Origin: Phlebotomus papatasi
Taxonomy: Eukaryota; Arthropoda; Insecta; Diptera; Psychodidae
Direction of reading: 5' to 3'
Assembly: GCF_024763615.1 (NCBI RefSeq)
Contig: NC_077224.1
Span: 81,602,712 to 81,666,711 of the forward strand
Length of the DNA stretch: 64,000 bases
Numbering within the stretch: the stretch's first letter is position 1; each line of letters starts with the position of its first letter. This document shows, in pieces, positions 10,080-21,973 of this stretch. The notes below the pieces were generated by a model. It searched no databases, was not told where the DNA came from, and was given only the letters and a program-made list of their open reading frames with translations. A program made the translations under genes and the position numbers.

Positions 10080-10840
10080 TAGTATGCATAAATCCCTCAG
10101 TATACGAATATTCAAAAATTGTTAGAGGAATAAGAAAATTTTCATTTTTAGTACACATTTAAAGTTTAGAACAAAATTCTATTTTAAATAAAATCATTTA
10201 AGAGCCGGGTCTAAACAATGTAGAGTAGTGAAAAGAAATTCTAGTATTCTTTGTTTCTCGCAAAGACCTGTTTTCAGGGAAATTTCTAAATTTATTGTAC
10301 ATTTTTTAGTACATGTGCTAAAATAAATTTGTAGTAAAAAAGATTTGATAACTAATTTTTTTACTGCAAATTTAGTTTAGCACATGTACTAAAATATGTA
10401 CAAAAATTTTGGAAATTTCGCTAAAAACACATTTTTACAAGAAACAAAGAATACTAGATTTTTTTTTCATTTCTCTACATTATCTAGAGCTTCTCATAAA
10501 TGAATTTATTTAAAATTGAATTTTGTTTTAAATTTTAAATGTGTACTAAATGAAAGACTTTTTAATTCCCTGAACAATTCTTATTGAGGGATTTATACTA
10601 ACAAATTAATTAGAAATAATTGAAAGCAGCTCTAAATGATGTAGAGCAGGGGTGTGCAGGAACCGTTTGAAACTGAATAATCGTCAAAATAGGTTTATTC
10701 AGGTAACGTTTTGACGGTTCTTGCACGCCTCTGATGTAGAGAAATGAAAGAATTCTAGTATTCTTTCCTTTCTAAATTTTTTGTATATATTTTTAGTACA
10801 TGTACTAAAATAAATTTGTAGTAATGAACTTGAAAATTAG
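10080..10840. repeat. Large imperfect palindrome with a third direct copy
   Basis: The arm at about 10080-10345 (ATAAATCCCTCAGTATAC..., TTTTTAGTACACATTT, AATTCTAGTATTCTTTGTTTC, TTTTTAGTACATGTGCTAAA) reappears inverted at about 10355-10620 (TTTAGCACATGTACTAAAAT, GAAACAAAGAATACTAGA, ATGTGTACTAAATG, TTGAGGGATTTAT). A third partial copy in the first orientation spans 10625-10840 and is interrupted by a hAT-like MITE. The element family is unknown. It carries several copies of the TTTAGTAC motif. Confidence 0.7.
10647..10733. mobile_element. hAT-like MITE, family A copy 1
   Basis: The ends are CAGGGGTGTGCAGGAACCGT and (inverted) CAGAGGCGTGCAAGAACCGT. The 8-bp target duplication ATGTAGAG is exact (10639-10646 and 10734-10741). 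CAG-type ends plus 8-bp duplications are diagnostic of hAT elements. At 87 bp it is shorter than the other four copies, which lie at 21974, 46576, 61744 and 62030, having lost part of the middle. Confidence 0.9.
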
Positions 10841-10927
10841 CTATCTAATCGTTATCTGCACTACTTTTAGAAAATATTTTTAAAAAAATATAACGAATGT
10901 AGCTTTAATTTAGTACACGATAGTTGA

Positions 10928-11134
10928 AGTGGGGGACATCTGAGAATATGGGGCTACTTTGAAACTGAAATTTTTCTCCTATGTTTAAGTGGAACTGAGC
11001 CATATCATAGTGTAATTTAGCTTCTCAATCTGTGCAGCTAAATTTTATCATGATACGGCTCAATTTTATTTTAATACAGGAGAAAAATCCCAATTTCAAA
11101 ACTGCCCCATATTCAAAGCTGCCCCACTTCCCCC
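10928..11134. mobile_element. MITE with long inverted ends (GGGG-rich)
   Basis: The left side (AGTGGGGGACATCTGAGAAT, ATGGGGCTACTTTGAAACTG) is the inverse of the right side (CAAAACTGCCCCATATTCAA, AGCTGCCCCACTTCCCCCTA). A related element with the same GTGGGG.AACTTTGAA theme is at 48805-48972. Non-coding. Confidence 0.75.
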
Positions 11135-12780
11135 TACTTTCAAACGACACAAGCTTCGAACAACTCATTTTTAATAGCTAGTCTAATGCCTCAAAATTAT
11201 TCAAATTGAGTTGTCCGAAGCTTCAGTCAGTCCGAATGTAGCGCGCTTTCCCCGCTTTCCCCTACTAGTTACGTGAAAGATGATATAATTGAGCCGGAAA
11301 ATGATATAATTCATTATTTATAAATAGCTCTTTCATACAATTAAAAACACTTAAACAAACATTTCTCATTTTTAAAATTTGTGTACAGAATGAGCTTTTG
11401 AAGTACTTCTATCAACGTTCTGTCTAATAACTTTCTTCCACGACTGATAAAATCTGTCGAGTTGGAAAACGATAAGACGTTGACTCTTGCATGTCCAACA
11501 AACTTGTCCCGGTTAATATTTTCCCCATGAACTCTCCAACCAGGCTCTTTTTTCCATATTCTATTTTGAGATTTATATGGCACAGACAACAAAGAATCGG
11601 AAACGGAGGGACGGTAACATCAGTTGATGCAAATTGCGAGAATTCTCTTTATTTCCCTGCAATTATCATAAAATATTACCCCTTATCGCAAAATTTTCAT
11701 GGGACTTTCCCTACAATTTCTCTTGGCAACAGTCAATTTGATCGTCAATTGCGGCATCGAGGGAAAAGATAAAAGAAATCATAATTGATTTGACGAAAAG
11801 ATTCTCTCAAAAAAAATTTAAGAGAAACTTTTGCTTTTTTGAAAAAAAAAGAAAAGAAAAGACTTATTTACTGACAATTTAATCCTCTTTTCTCTCTCTC
11901 TCCTCGTAAACTCTTTTTCTTCGTAGTCTACATAATTTTATTTTTAATTGCTTGCGGAAAGGAAGGTGGGGAGAATAATAAAAAAAAATTTCCTCGATAA
12001 GATTATATTTCAGCAAATTTCCCCACTTGTATGAATTTCCTTTAGCACCTTTTGATGAGATAAAAACGTTACAACATCGCGCGATAGAATATAGAACACT
12101 CCCCATGAAAATCTATAAATGCCGTAAAAATCTATTTTTTGCCTTTTTTTACTATTACCCCAAATAATTTGAGGTTTTCTTTCTCCAATTTAGTCATTTT
12201 GCCGTCTCATTTTCCATTATTTCCAGCTAGTTTTCATGGGCGTGTGATCTGCAATCTTAACTGATGAGGAACTTAAGCATGAGAAGGAGAAAATAAAAAA
12301 ATAAAAAGTGAGAATGAAGATGAAAGTCGAGTATGATTCACTGAACAGATCTAAAATTAACCTCATTGTGAGAGTGAGGATGGAGTAAAAGGGTGAAAGA
12401 TCCTGCAAAATTCTCAAGACACAAAGAACTTCCCATCAAATGGGCCATTCAACTCCTCCAAAGCAGCACAGAAAGCCATTCGGTCAATGATGTCTCTTGA
12501 AAGTCAAATAATCTTCAATGAAGAGGATACAGTGGCTGCAAAAATAATAGAGTCATCCTAATTTTCTTGATAATTTTCTAAAGATTTGTTAGATAAATAA
12601 CAAGGTTTACTGAAAAGGTGATTTTTGACCGTTATTCCAAGAGCGAAGTGAATTTTTTGATTATGTAACTTACTACAGTCGAGAGTTCCTTAAATTTGAA
12701 CTCCTCAAATTTGAATGACGGTTGAGTTCAAAATGTAAAATTTGAGGTTGCACTGACTGAACGTCAGATGGCATTGTTAT
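11135..12780. other. Unique AT-rich DNA, no clear gene
   Basis: I see no repeat family here. A minus-strand frame at 11341-11592 (KKEPGWRVHGENINRDKFVG...) and a plus-strand frame at 12370-12552 (KNFPSNGPFNSSKAAQKAIR...) have coding-like composition. Neither has a convincing start plus splice sites, so neither is called a gene. The TTTAGTAC motif is absent from this block. Confidence 0.4.
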
Positions 12781-12898
12781 CGGGTGAAAGCGTTGCATAG
12801 TCTCTTTTAGTACTTGAAAACAGTAATGTGCTAAAAAAACATGATCATTTTTTCTTCATTCGAATAGCACCATTAAGCAATTGAAGAAACAGTTAAAT

Positions 12899-12985
12899 TC
12901 CACCACCGTCTTAGCGTTGGTAACTGACCTCCAGAACCAAACAATGGAAATGTTCTTTCGCAAGTTGTATAAGCCGTCTGAGCCC
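12899..12985. repeat. Dispersed repeat, inverted partner of 17325-17405
   Basis: CACCGTCTTAGCGTTGGT, ACCTCCAGA.CCAAAC and TTGTATAAG blocks match the reverse complement of 17325-17405 (ACTTATACAACCTGAGAAAG ... CCAACGCTAAGACGGCGGTGG). The first 20 bp also appear near 19512 (CCGTTTTAGCGTTGGTGA). Confidence 0.65.
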
Positions 12986-13280
12986 ACCAAGTTCAGAAAA
13001 TAAGAAATTACGGTTTAGCAAAATATCTGCTTAGACACTTAGTACTAAAAGTGAGTGTAAAAATCAATTAAATAATTGATTTTATTAAATTCGAACAATA
13101 AAATTTTGCTCAAAAATCAAAGAACTAAACATGAACAGAAAGAAAAAAAATTGAATTGAACTAAGAATGATTACAAAAATCAATTTTTAGCATCCGTAGT
13201 TTACCAAAATATTTACTTATAGTGGCATTACAATGAAAAAAAATCTTTCTCTTAAACATTTCTTTTAGTACAAAAATACT

Positions 13281-13790
13281 CTGATGTCCTTCTGCATTAT
13301 CGACTTTCCTTTGTGTTGGGTCCTGTCATGGCTGTTTATCTAGTCCTCGTAGTATTACAGAAATATCAGACAGGAGTTATAGGAACCAACCCAATGAGAA
13401 CAGTCATGTACTAAAAGAAAATGTTCAGGAAAGATTTCATCTTTCATATTTTCATCTTTCATCCAGAATGCTGAAATGAACATTGAATAAGCCATTTACA
13501 AATTTTGCCCAGAAAATCAATTAAGACAGCGAATATCATGTACTAAACCTTAGTACTAAGCTTATAAGGAGATCGGGATTGTTCCCCGAATCGTTGGGTT
13601 ATTACCCGCATCATTCTCCCATAATATTTTTTTTATTATTCACTAGTTTTTACCACTCTTCTGCAAGATATATTGCATTATGATGATATTTCATTTAAAA
13701 ATAAACGTGTTTTTTTTACATTAACATACTCAAGTGCTTCTGCATAATCGATTTGTCTTTATGTTGGTACCTGTTACGACTGTTTTGTAG
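13281..13790. repeat. Two partial copies of the TCTGCATTATCGACTTT hairpin family
   Basis: Segments at 13284-13400 and 13728-13800 share TTCTGCAT.ATCGA.TT, GTTGG..CCTGT and ACTGTTT with the complete hairpin element at 52880-53018. Both lack a clear right terminal repeat. Confidence 0.55.
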
Positions 13791-13799
13791 ATTACTGTG

Positions 13800-15000
13800 T
13801 AACTCTCTTTTTTTAAATTTGATTTAAAACCAAAAAGGCTTTAAAATAGTAAATTTTAGTAAAATTTTTGTATTAGTATTCAATGAATGAAAACACATGG
13901 GCAAATACAAACCAATTGTGCGTATCTTAAGAAATTTAATCTACCACTCCATCAATTTAGTACAAAATGTAACTGTGCAGCAGTGAAACATCTCAATCAT
14001 AAAATTATTAACAATAAATCAGTATTAGTATTCCAAGTGGTACCGATAAGGCTTCCTAATGCAGATTCGCAAAATGCACACAATATGCCGCAAATGGCTC
14101 CCATAAATTTTGCGGAAAACAAGTGTATTGATGAATTCACGGGGAAATCTAACAGAATACCACAATAAATATCGTGTTCTTCATAATAAATATATAAAAC
14201 CTGTAAAATTTATGTCTTATAATGACTTTCGACTTGTTGATACCCCAGCACGTGTGGTCATTCATCTATATCTAGTTTCACCTCAAATGGAGATGATGTG
14301 ATAAAATGCGTCTCAATGGGCAACACATTATGCTGGGGATGCTGGGAGATGCGTCTCTAAAAAATGTCTTTGATATTGTTGCATTTATGTTGCAGAAATA
14401 CATGTTGGTTGGGTATATTTTGCATTAAAAATATATTATTAAAACACTTGGTGTGTTGCTGGTTCTTGTGCATCTTCACAACTTTTTCAGTGTTAGGCTT
14501 GAGTGTTAAGAAAACTGTGATTTCCGAGACAATGTTTCACAAAATCATGTCAATGGATTTATGAGTATTTTATGTGGTGACGAAGACAAAGTATAGTGGA
14601 CACAAATCTAAAAGAACTCATCGTGGAAAGTGACATATTTCTAATTATTAAAAAAATTAGAAATTACATGATATATTTTGCATTGAGTTAAAAGGTTAAA
14701 GACTGAGAATTGATATCTCTTAAATGATTTTCAATTACATAACCGATTTATTGCACACTTCAAATTCAAATTTGACAAAATCGGTTTAGAAATAAACTTC
14801 CAAATGTTGTTTTAGGAGTAGCGTGAGTCACGAGAAGACTTAAAAAATACAATATTTTCTATAAAATTTTTGGAACATCATTAAAATTTATTTACTTTAA
14901 GCCCTTAAAACACATAAAAATAGAACTTTAATACTATATTTTTTGAAATTTAAAAAAAAACCTTTTTGAAAAAGAAGAAATAATTTTCTGTAATCACGGT
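13800..15000. other. AT-rich DNA without recognised genes
   Basis: Two ORFs near 13887-14301 have no recognisable domain and no supporting signals. I see only simple AT-rich sequence and one short fragment near 14810 (AGTAGCGTGAGTCACGAGAA) that resembles sequence at 21505. Confidence 0.4.
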
Positions 15001-15002
15001 TA

Positions 15003-15218
15003 GGGGAAAGTGCCCATGCTTTACACGGCCCAAAGCTTCGCAAAGCTAAATTTTTCGTATGTTTTTCAATAAATGTGACTTATATCTTCTATATTTTAAA
15101 AACTAGGGGAAAGTGTCTTGTTTTTAAAATATATTGCGGAGTCGTATTTATTCAAAAACATAGGAAAAATTTAGTAATAGTAAAGCTTGGGACTGTGCAA
15201 AGCATGGGAACTTTCCCC
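15003..15218. mobile_element. TA-flanked MITE, GGGGAAAGT family copy 1
   Basis: The element begins GGGGAAAGTGCCCATGCTTT and ends with the inverse, AGCATGGGAACTTTCCCC. It is flanked by TA on both sides (15001-15002 and 15219-15220). Other copies are at 42256, 45171, 54826 and 59530. TA flanks suggest a Tc1/mariner-type transposase. Confidence 0.85.
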
Positions 15219-15605
15219 TACTCAGTGTTTATTCATTAAAAGTCAAAAACTAAAATATTTCTCAACAGTACATGCATTAAACTCGTATTTGAAAAATGCT
15301 TTTTGAAAAAATAAAATTGGTATTTTTGGGGGAATTTTTTATCCATAAAAAAGTCATTTTTATTGCAATCAAGCAAGCAAGAAATCTTCGTTAAAGGGTT
15401 AAAGTATGACTTTAAATAATCTGCTAAAAGAAAATATTTTGTTTTTTTTTAATTCCGATTAATGTATTTTGAGTAATCGTTATAACGGAAAAATAAGTTT
15501 TTTTGAAAAAAATTCTCCGCAAATAAGACCCCGCAACGGCAGAATTTTTAAAATTTTTCAAAATGTTTCTTTTTATGCACATAGAACTTGAATTAAATAT
15601 AAAAT

Positions 15606-16095
15606 GGTGGTCAAAATAATAGGACCACCTCTGCAAAAACCATTATTTTTTCTTCTGTATTTTTTTATTCCAATTTGTTCAAATAATTTTAATGTAAAAA
15701 TGTTCAAATAATTACCTTACAAATAATTACGTCGAATACATATTGTTTTAGCCGCAAGAGGTCTCTATTTTTTACAGAATGTGTCAATTTAACAACGTAA
15801 TAGGACCACTTTCATTTAAATAAATGAATGTAACAAATAAATCGAATAAGTGGAACTAAAGCTATATTTAGAAACTATAAATGACAATTTTCCTATTTTA
15901 TTGTCCGAATTGAATTTCAGTATTTATATATTCTGTGTAATATAGAGACCTCTAGCGGACAAAACAACTTTTATTCTACGATTTTAATAAATTGAAGATT
16001 TCTACATCAAAGTTATGGCAACAAGTTAGGAAAAGATACTAAAATTAAAATAAAAAAAGCTTTACAAAGTTGTTCTATTATTTTGGCCACCACTG
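15606..16095. mobile_element. Tc1/mariner-like non-autonomous element
   Basis: The left end GGTGGTCAAAATAATAGGAC is the inverse of the right end GTTCTATTATTTTGGCCACC followed by ACTG and TA. No transposase frame survives in the 490 bp. The right TA (16096-16097) is shared with the next element. Confidence 0.7.
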
Positions 16096-16097
16096 TA

Positions 16098-16357
16098 CAC
16101 TGATAAAAATAAAAGGGTCACTGTTTTGACACCTATTTAACTCCGGAATAAACGAATAAAAATAATGAAAAAGTCATCTTTGGTGTTCGCTCAGATGAGA
16201 GAAATATGATAGGAGTAATAAATTTACGATAAAACATAATCTATCTGGATAAATGTGCCTACAAAATTTCAAAAGATTCAAGTGAACCTTTCAAAGGATC
16301 AAATATGATCCATTTTTGTTGAAAAGGGTCAATTTGACCCTTTTATTTTTACCAGTG
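16098..16357. mobile_element. TA-flanked MITE with AAAAATAAAAGGGTCA ends, copy 1
   Basis: Left CACTGATAAAAATAAAAGGG and right CCCTTTTATTTTTACCAGTG are near-perfect inverted repeats with TA on each side (16096-16097 and 16358-16359). A second, inverted and incomplete copy is at 56286-56480 (both contain TTTATTCGTTTATTCCGG-like and GGATCAAATATGATCC sequence). Confidence 0.85.
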
Positions 16358-16359
16358 TA

Positions 16360-19049
16360 TTTAATGTTATTTTAAAAAAATATTAAAAAGATATATAATA
16401 TTTTAATCTTTGTGACCCATGTAACCCCTTAACTGAGATATTAAAAAAAAAAATTATAAGATCAAATATACCATTTGTTCTCATGAAAATACTTAGGATT
16501 CTACAAAAATGTTCACATTGTGAAGAGATCAGAATTAGGGTTATGAATGCATAATAGTAAAAGTTAATTATTTTACTAATAAAATTAATAATAAAACAAG
16601 GGGTTACTCATATTGAGACACCTTTGTTAGTTGTCTAAGAAAATCTTCGCGAAACCTGAGAAACACAAAAATTGTATTGCGAAACCCAAGAAACCAACGA
16701 TAAACTCTTGTCAGTAAAAATGGAAATGAATTACCCCATGTAAAAAACTTTTTATTATAATATTTTGTATCTCTGGGCCTGGCTTGTAATTTATAACTGT
16801 TTTTACTAGAATTAAATTTCAGGAACCAAAAAGAAAAAGTCTCTGTAAAAATATTTTTAAAACACTTCGCTAAAATATAATATATTTTATTAATTTAAAA
16901 ATCTAAAGTCATAAAAAATCTTTATGAAGCTCTTTATTTGAATTCTTTTTATAAGTATTTTAATATTTTTATTATTTACTATTTATTATTATTATTATTT
17001 TACTTTTTACTATTATTTATTATTTTTATTTAGTGCTTCAAGTTGAAATTAACAAATTTAAATTACCGTAGATGAGGGTGACATTGCCCCTAGCTTTTCG
17101 TAAATTTTAATTTCTTTTAATTCTTAAGGATGGTCAGTTATTGATCAATTAAGGCTTAGATCTACTCCGGAAAGCAAAAACCGTCCTTAACAGCTTGAAT
17201 TTATTGAAGAAAACCTTACGAAAAGCAAGGGAAAATTCATCCGCATCAACGGAAAATTAGTTTTTTTTTCTTAAATGTATCATCTAATCATGTCAGAAAG
17301 ACTTTTTTTTCTTTCAAATGATGCAGATGACTTATACAACCTGAGAAAGAGCATTTCCACGGTTTGGCTCTGGAGGTTGGTCACCAACGCTAAGACGGCG
17401 GTGGACGCAAGCATTGCTTTCTGACAAATCTTTATCTTTATACCTATCTTAATAAATGTATTCTTTACCTTTTTCTTCTGCTTTCAGGAGCACTAGCTCA
17501 AAAGCATGGTTATTATTAAATAAAATAAAATAAATAAATAAAATCTATGAACAATACTTCTAAATTTAATTCAAGAGCCACAAATAAATAATAAGAAGAG
17601 CACATTTAGTCAAACCTGACCTAAGTTTAAGACCAATTGGGGTCTTCCCTACTTTAACCTGTTCTATAATCGTTTTAACCATAACCCCTCTTCAATTGAG
17701 TGTTTTTGCAAAGGTTCATCCATCCAGATTCACCGTGTAATCACTTCGAAGGTCAAAAGCGGTCATTGCACGTTCCATGATAATGACCTTGAGGTACACT
17801 GAAGTGATCTATGTCAAGGAGAATTTCTCTCTCAATTGTGTGTTAATATTTATTAAACCCTTCTATTAAATTATGCAAATCATTTGAATAAATCAAAAGT
17901 TCCAAGGGGGTCATCAAGTACTTATCGCACAAGTCCCTTACCTTGATTCCTATCTTCCCTTCTACTTCTTCCCATCTAAAATATTTATTCTACCAAGTTC
18001 AAGGCATTCATGGGTACATTTTTGCTTCATTCCAAATAGAAAAAAATTGAGATAACCTGTGTTTTTTGTGTGTTACTTTCTACCACAAACTCGTGAATAA
18101 TTTATTGAGTCAACTAAAGAAAATGGACATTTACGATATTATCGCTAATTGAATTTAGAACATTAATGGTTTTGCTTGAGAATTTTTTTCAACATATTTG
18201 CTAGTTCTTTCGGACTTCATTAGAGTTTGTGTGTAATGAATTTATTTTCTCCTTTAACATCTGTTGACGATAATAAGGAGGATAACAGTATTTTTTTTCT
18301 GGTATTTTCGCGAATTTTTTTCTGCAATCTCAAATGGAGAAAGATAAGATCTTTTCTTTGCAGTAGAAATATGCGAAAAATTTGCTGTGATATTATTTTC
18401 AGAGATGTTCGTCAACTTTTAAAGAGACCCATTAAGATTTTCCTATTTTGGAAGTGACTCTTTTTCCACAAAATATATGGGGACTGAGTGTGAAATTTCA
18501 ACTGAAATCCATACAAGTCTTTTTTATATGAGTCACGAGTATTTTATTGCAATAAGTGACTAAGACTTTGAGTGGCTTTTTATAAAGCCAACACTTTGGA
18601 CAAAGATAAAATGCCGCAGGAGGGTACCGAAGAAAAGTTAAAATAAAACTTGGTCATGTCTTCCTTTCTACAAACATAGGGGACAGTAGGGCTGGTCATG
18701 ATGAATTTGGTATTGGTCTTACGAAAGGATAATAAAATAGTATTAATTATTTTGAATAGTTCTCAATAATAAAGAAAACTAAAATAAATAAGATACAGAT
18801 TCAAAAATCATTTCAAAATCTACTTAAAGCTAATAGATTAATGAATCCGGATAAGTTCAATTGTTTACAATCGATTAAAGCCAAATTAAACTTATTCAGA
18901 ATTCAAAGACCTTTCAAATAAACCCAAATTTGTCTCAATCGGTTATTAAATGCACACTTTATAGATTTTTTAAATTGCATTCTTGAAAATTAATCCAGTT
19001 CGAAAAAGCGAAGATCAGCCTTCTTCTGAAATATCAATCTTTTATATCA
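16360..19049. other. AT-rich DNA, no gene recognised
   Basis: A TTA-rich microsatellite lies at 16970-17035 and a short dispersed repeat at 17325-17405. The stretch 17640-18480 looks like unique sequence, but I could not support a coding exon in it. Confidence 0.4.
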
Positions 19050-19057
19050 ACAAAAGC

Positions 19058-19322
19058 CAGGGGCCCTAAAAAGTGAAGCTATTTTTCACTTTTCCTTGTA
19101 AAAATTTTGCAGATATTGCACAGCGACTTAAACAAATTTGCTCGCAGTTCTTGTAATATTTCGGCGGACATTATGGAATATGTATTTTTAAATAGCTTTT
19201 AATGCACGATTTCGAAATATATCACACTGATAAGTCAATTCTCTTTAAGAAAAAACTTGCCATTAGTCTTCAGTGTCTCTATGCAAAAACGTATGGAAAA
19301 ATGAAATGTCAAGAGGGCCCTG
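19058..19322. mobile_element. hAT-like MITE, family B copy 1
   Basis: Ends are CAGGGGCCCT and (inverted) CAGGGCCCTC. The 8-bp target duplication ACAAAAGC is exact (19050-19057 and 19323-19330). The second copy, inverted, is at 45676-45959. Shared interior includes AAAGTGAAGCTATTTTTCAC, GCAGATATTGCAC and TTGCCA.TAGTCTTCAGTG. Confidence 0.9.
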
Positions 19323-19680
19323 ACAAAAGCACTAAAAAAGACCTCATACAGTAAGAATTTTATTACGGTATATTTATCATTTATTCGTTATTCGTTGAAT
19401 TGAGAAATAATAAGTAAATTTGTTGAACATGAATGAACATAATGAACATAAATTCGAAATGACTTTAATGAAAAATGAAACCTATGAAAAATAAAAAATT
19501 ACTCTAATGAAATGACGCCGTTTTAGCGTTGGTGATCAAACTTTAATGCAAAGTAGTGAAAAACTCCACAGGACATAAAAGTCAAAATCTCAAAATAATT
19601 AAAGAAAAACCACCTTCTTTCAGCTTAAATTGAAACTATGAACTTAAGAGGGAATGTGTCAATTAAAAGGTAAAAAGTAT

Positions 19681-20808
19681 TGTTGCGAATAATTAATTTT
19701 ATTATAATTATTCGCGCCAAATAGGAGAGTAGGGATGCTGCTTGCTAACAGGTGGAAAAGCAATGCAGGGAGAATTGTTATCCACCTGAAATTGTTGGAG
19801 AAATAATTAATTTTAGCTCAAGATAAAGTTTCTTTATCTTAAGCTAAAATTCATGCGAGCACCACAAATATATGGGGCCTAAAGGGGAAGGCCAAAATTT
19901 GAATCGACAGAATTGACTTCAGTGCGAAAAGCATAGGAATCAATTACTCCAGTCTTTCTGAAGACTATTTTTTGATGCACCAGAGTGTGAGGCAAAATAT
20001 TCGCCCCGTTCTAATCCCCCTCCCATCCTTTCCCAGGAGTGTGTTGGAGAGAGTGTGAGGCCAATTTGTCGCCCCGTTCTCGCCCCGTCAAATTATTACT
20101 CAGGAGAGAGTTAGGAAGAGTGTGCTGGCAAAATTCGTTGCCCCCTCTTAAGATAGTGTGTGGCTTTCGGGGCCCCGTTATCCCAATACAGGAGTGTGTT
20201 GGTAAAATTATTACCCCGTTCCCTTAGGCGAGAGAAGGAGAGTGTTGGTGAATTTGTTGCCTCCTCTTTCTCCTCTGTTATCGATAGTGTGAGGCTGAAT
20301 AAGGCCCCGTTATCACGAGCAAAAGAGTATTGGTAATTAATCACTCTCTCCCTCAGGAGTAAAAGAGTACAGAGATCCAAACTCTGTGAAGATTGTGTGG
20401 CAGTACAGCCCCGATCTTTGTTTGGAGAAGACTGCACCAAATTGGCGGAAGATAAACCTCAGGGAATACCGGAGGCTCCCAGAGAGCCTCTAGTCGGGCC
20501 AGCGGAGTGTGAGGAGTGCCCCCAGTACCCAATCTTCTACGGGAAAGTGGTGAAATCTCAAGCCAGCCGGCGGAGACAGAAGGAGGAAGCTTAAGGCCGC
20601 TTTGGAAAAATCAAGGGCAGGAAGCCCCCAATTTATTGGAAGAAGTTATCCAGTGAATTAAAATAAATCATGAAATAGTTAAATAAATGAATTAAACTTA
20701 ATACACGATTTATTGATTGAGAGTTGAGATAGTTCCTTGGGTCTACTGGTCGACGTTCCTGGCATTCGATTGTGACGGGTTGGAGATTGCCCCATCAGAA
20801 TCGTAACA
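19681..20808. mobile_element. Solo LTR of a Gypsy-like retrotransposon
   Basis: A 1128-bp block starts TGTTGCGAATAATTAATT and ends CAGAATCGTAACA, the usual TG...CA ends. It is flanked by exact 4-bp duplications GTAT (19677-19680 and 20809-20812). Gypsy-type elements make 4-5 bp duplications. No internal retrotransposon genes adjoin it, so this is a solo LTR left by LTR-LTR recombination. The GC-rich middle (19980-20590) has repeated GTGTGAGG...CCCCGTT units. AATAAA motifs near 20660-20690 fit an LTR polyadenylation signal. ORFs inside (for example 20397-20594) have no known domain. Confidence 0.8.
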
Positions 20809-20812
20809 GTAT

Positions 20813-21965
20813 TTTATATTTTTTATTGTTTAAATCGATAGATAAACTATTTAAGAATATACCATAAATATTTCAGTAGTTTATTCGAAATATTTTCGAA
20901 GATGCAGAGCCGAAAGCGCATGATCGCCGAGCAGATTTCCATCCGCTCGAACGCACATCCAAAACTTTTAAAATTTTGCCGAATTTGCGGAGAAGATTAA
21001 GAAAAGCCTATGGACCGAATGAAATGAATATAAATAAGCTTATTCTTTTCAGCATTAAATTCTCTTTTAGCTGAACTAAAAGAATTGTTTTTTTCCGATT
21101 TTTTTACAGCATGATAAAGTTAAAATTTTGTTCCAAAAAATGCATTTTTTTTAAAAACCTTGAAAAAAAGTTTCGATTTCACAATCGAGTTTTCATAGTT
21201 TAACTATGAAATACACTAATGAAAATTGGAATTTTTTTAAATTCTTTTTCTCAGACAAAAATTATGAGCTCCAGATTTACCAGAAATAAGGAAGTATTGC
21301 AATGAGGCGCTTCATTAAACTACGAATTAGTCCGCCATTTTGTAATATTTTTTCTCGAAAAAAATTATTTAAGTACTCTAAACATTTAACAAAATTTTCA
21401 AGAAACATGGTCGTTTCCTTTTCCAAAAAAAACTGCGAAAAACAGCTAAGTTTTGGCTTCCAAATTGACACTCCCCCCTTAAAACTAGGAAGAAATTCAC
21501 TTAAGGGGGTTACGTGAGTCTCGACGACTAAAAAGCAAACTTTTTTTTTCAAATTTTTTTTCAGCATGACCGTTTTTTAATGCAAACTCCTAAGCATATA
21601 AAAGCATCTCTTGCTTCAATCATTCGGGCACGAATGTTTGAAGAGTGTTTGATGCATCCATTCAGATCTTTTGTGAAAATCCTGGAAATTTCCCACCAAC
21701 CATAAATAGTGTTGCCGCATCCGGACGGATTTTCACCTTCGAAAACACTACTGTTTTCGTTCTATCGTCTTTTTCCATCTGGTTTCTCGAACATAGATTT
21801 GTCAAGAAACTTTTGGCTGACACTGTAGGTCAGATTTACAAAAGAAACACGGAATAAATATGGAATATTTGGAGCCAGAGCATGTGCGAAGCCTTAAAGC
21901 CTTCCCCTACTGTCCTACGAAAAATTACCCATCTTACAGGCTCAAAACTTTAAACTAAAACATTG
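20813..21965. other. AT-rich DNA with fragments of repeats
   Basis: A short hairpin (CTTAAGGGGGTTACG with CCCCCCTTAAAA) lies at 21470-21515. The sequence ending CCTTCCCCTACTG at 21905 resembles the right end of GGGGAAGG-type MITEs. No gene was recognised. Confidence 0.4.
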
Positions 21966-21973
21966 CATTATAT

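Larger units (their letters stand above)
8284..13963. promoter_or_regulatory. Dense cluster of the motif TTTAGTAC / GTACTAAA
   Basis: I counted 24 exact 8-mers by eye. They start at 8284, 8319, 8445, 9053, 9165, 9323, 9431, 9713, 9727, 9866, 9986, 10147, 10305, 10386, 10543, 10792, 10802, 10909, 12806, 13042, 13264, 13408, 13540 and 13956. Near-matches with TTTAGCAC/GTGCTAAA occur at 9179, 9334, 10314, 10374 and 12828. At about 35 percent GC roughly 0.4 would be expected in this length on both strands. Four or five copies are explained by duplication of the 10.1-10.8 kb palindrome. The rest sit in unrelated flanks. The cluster lies just upstream of, or in a long first intron of, the coactosin gene. 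Function unknown. Confidence 0.6.

Noticed and set aside
20397..20594. 65-residue ORF with protein-like composition
   Set aside because: It lies inside the solo LTR and has no recognised domain; LTRs do not usually encode protein.
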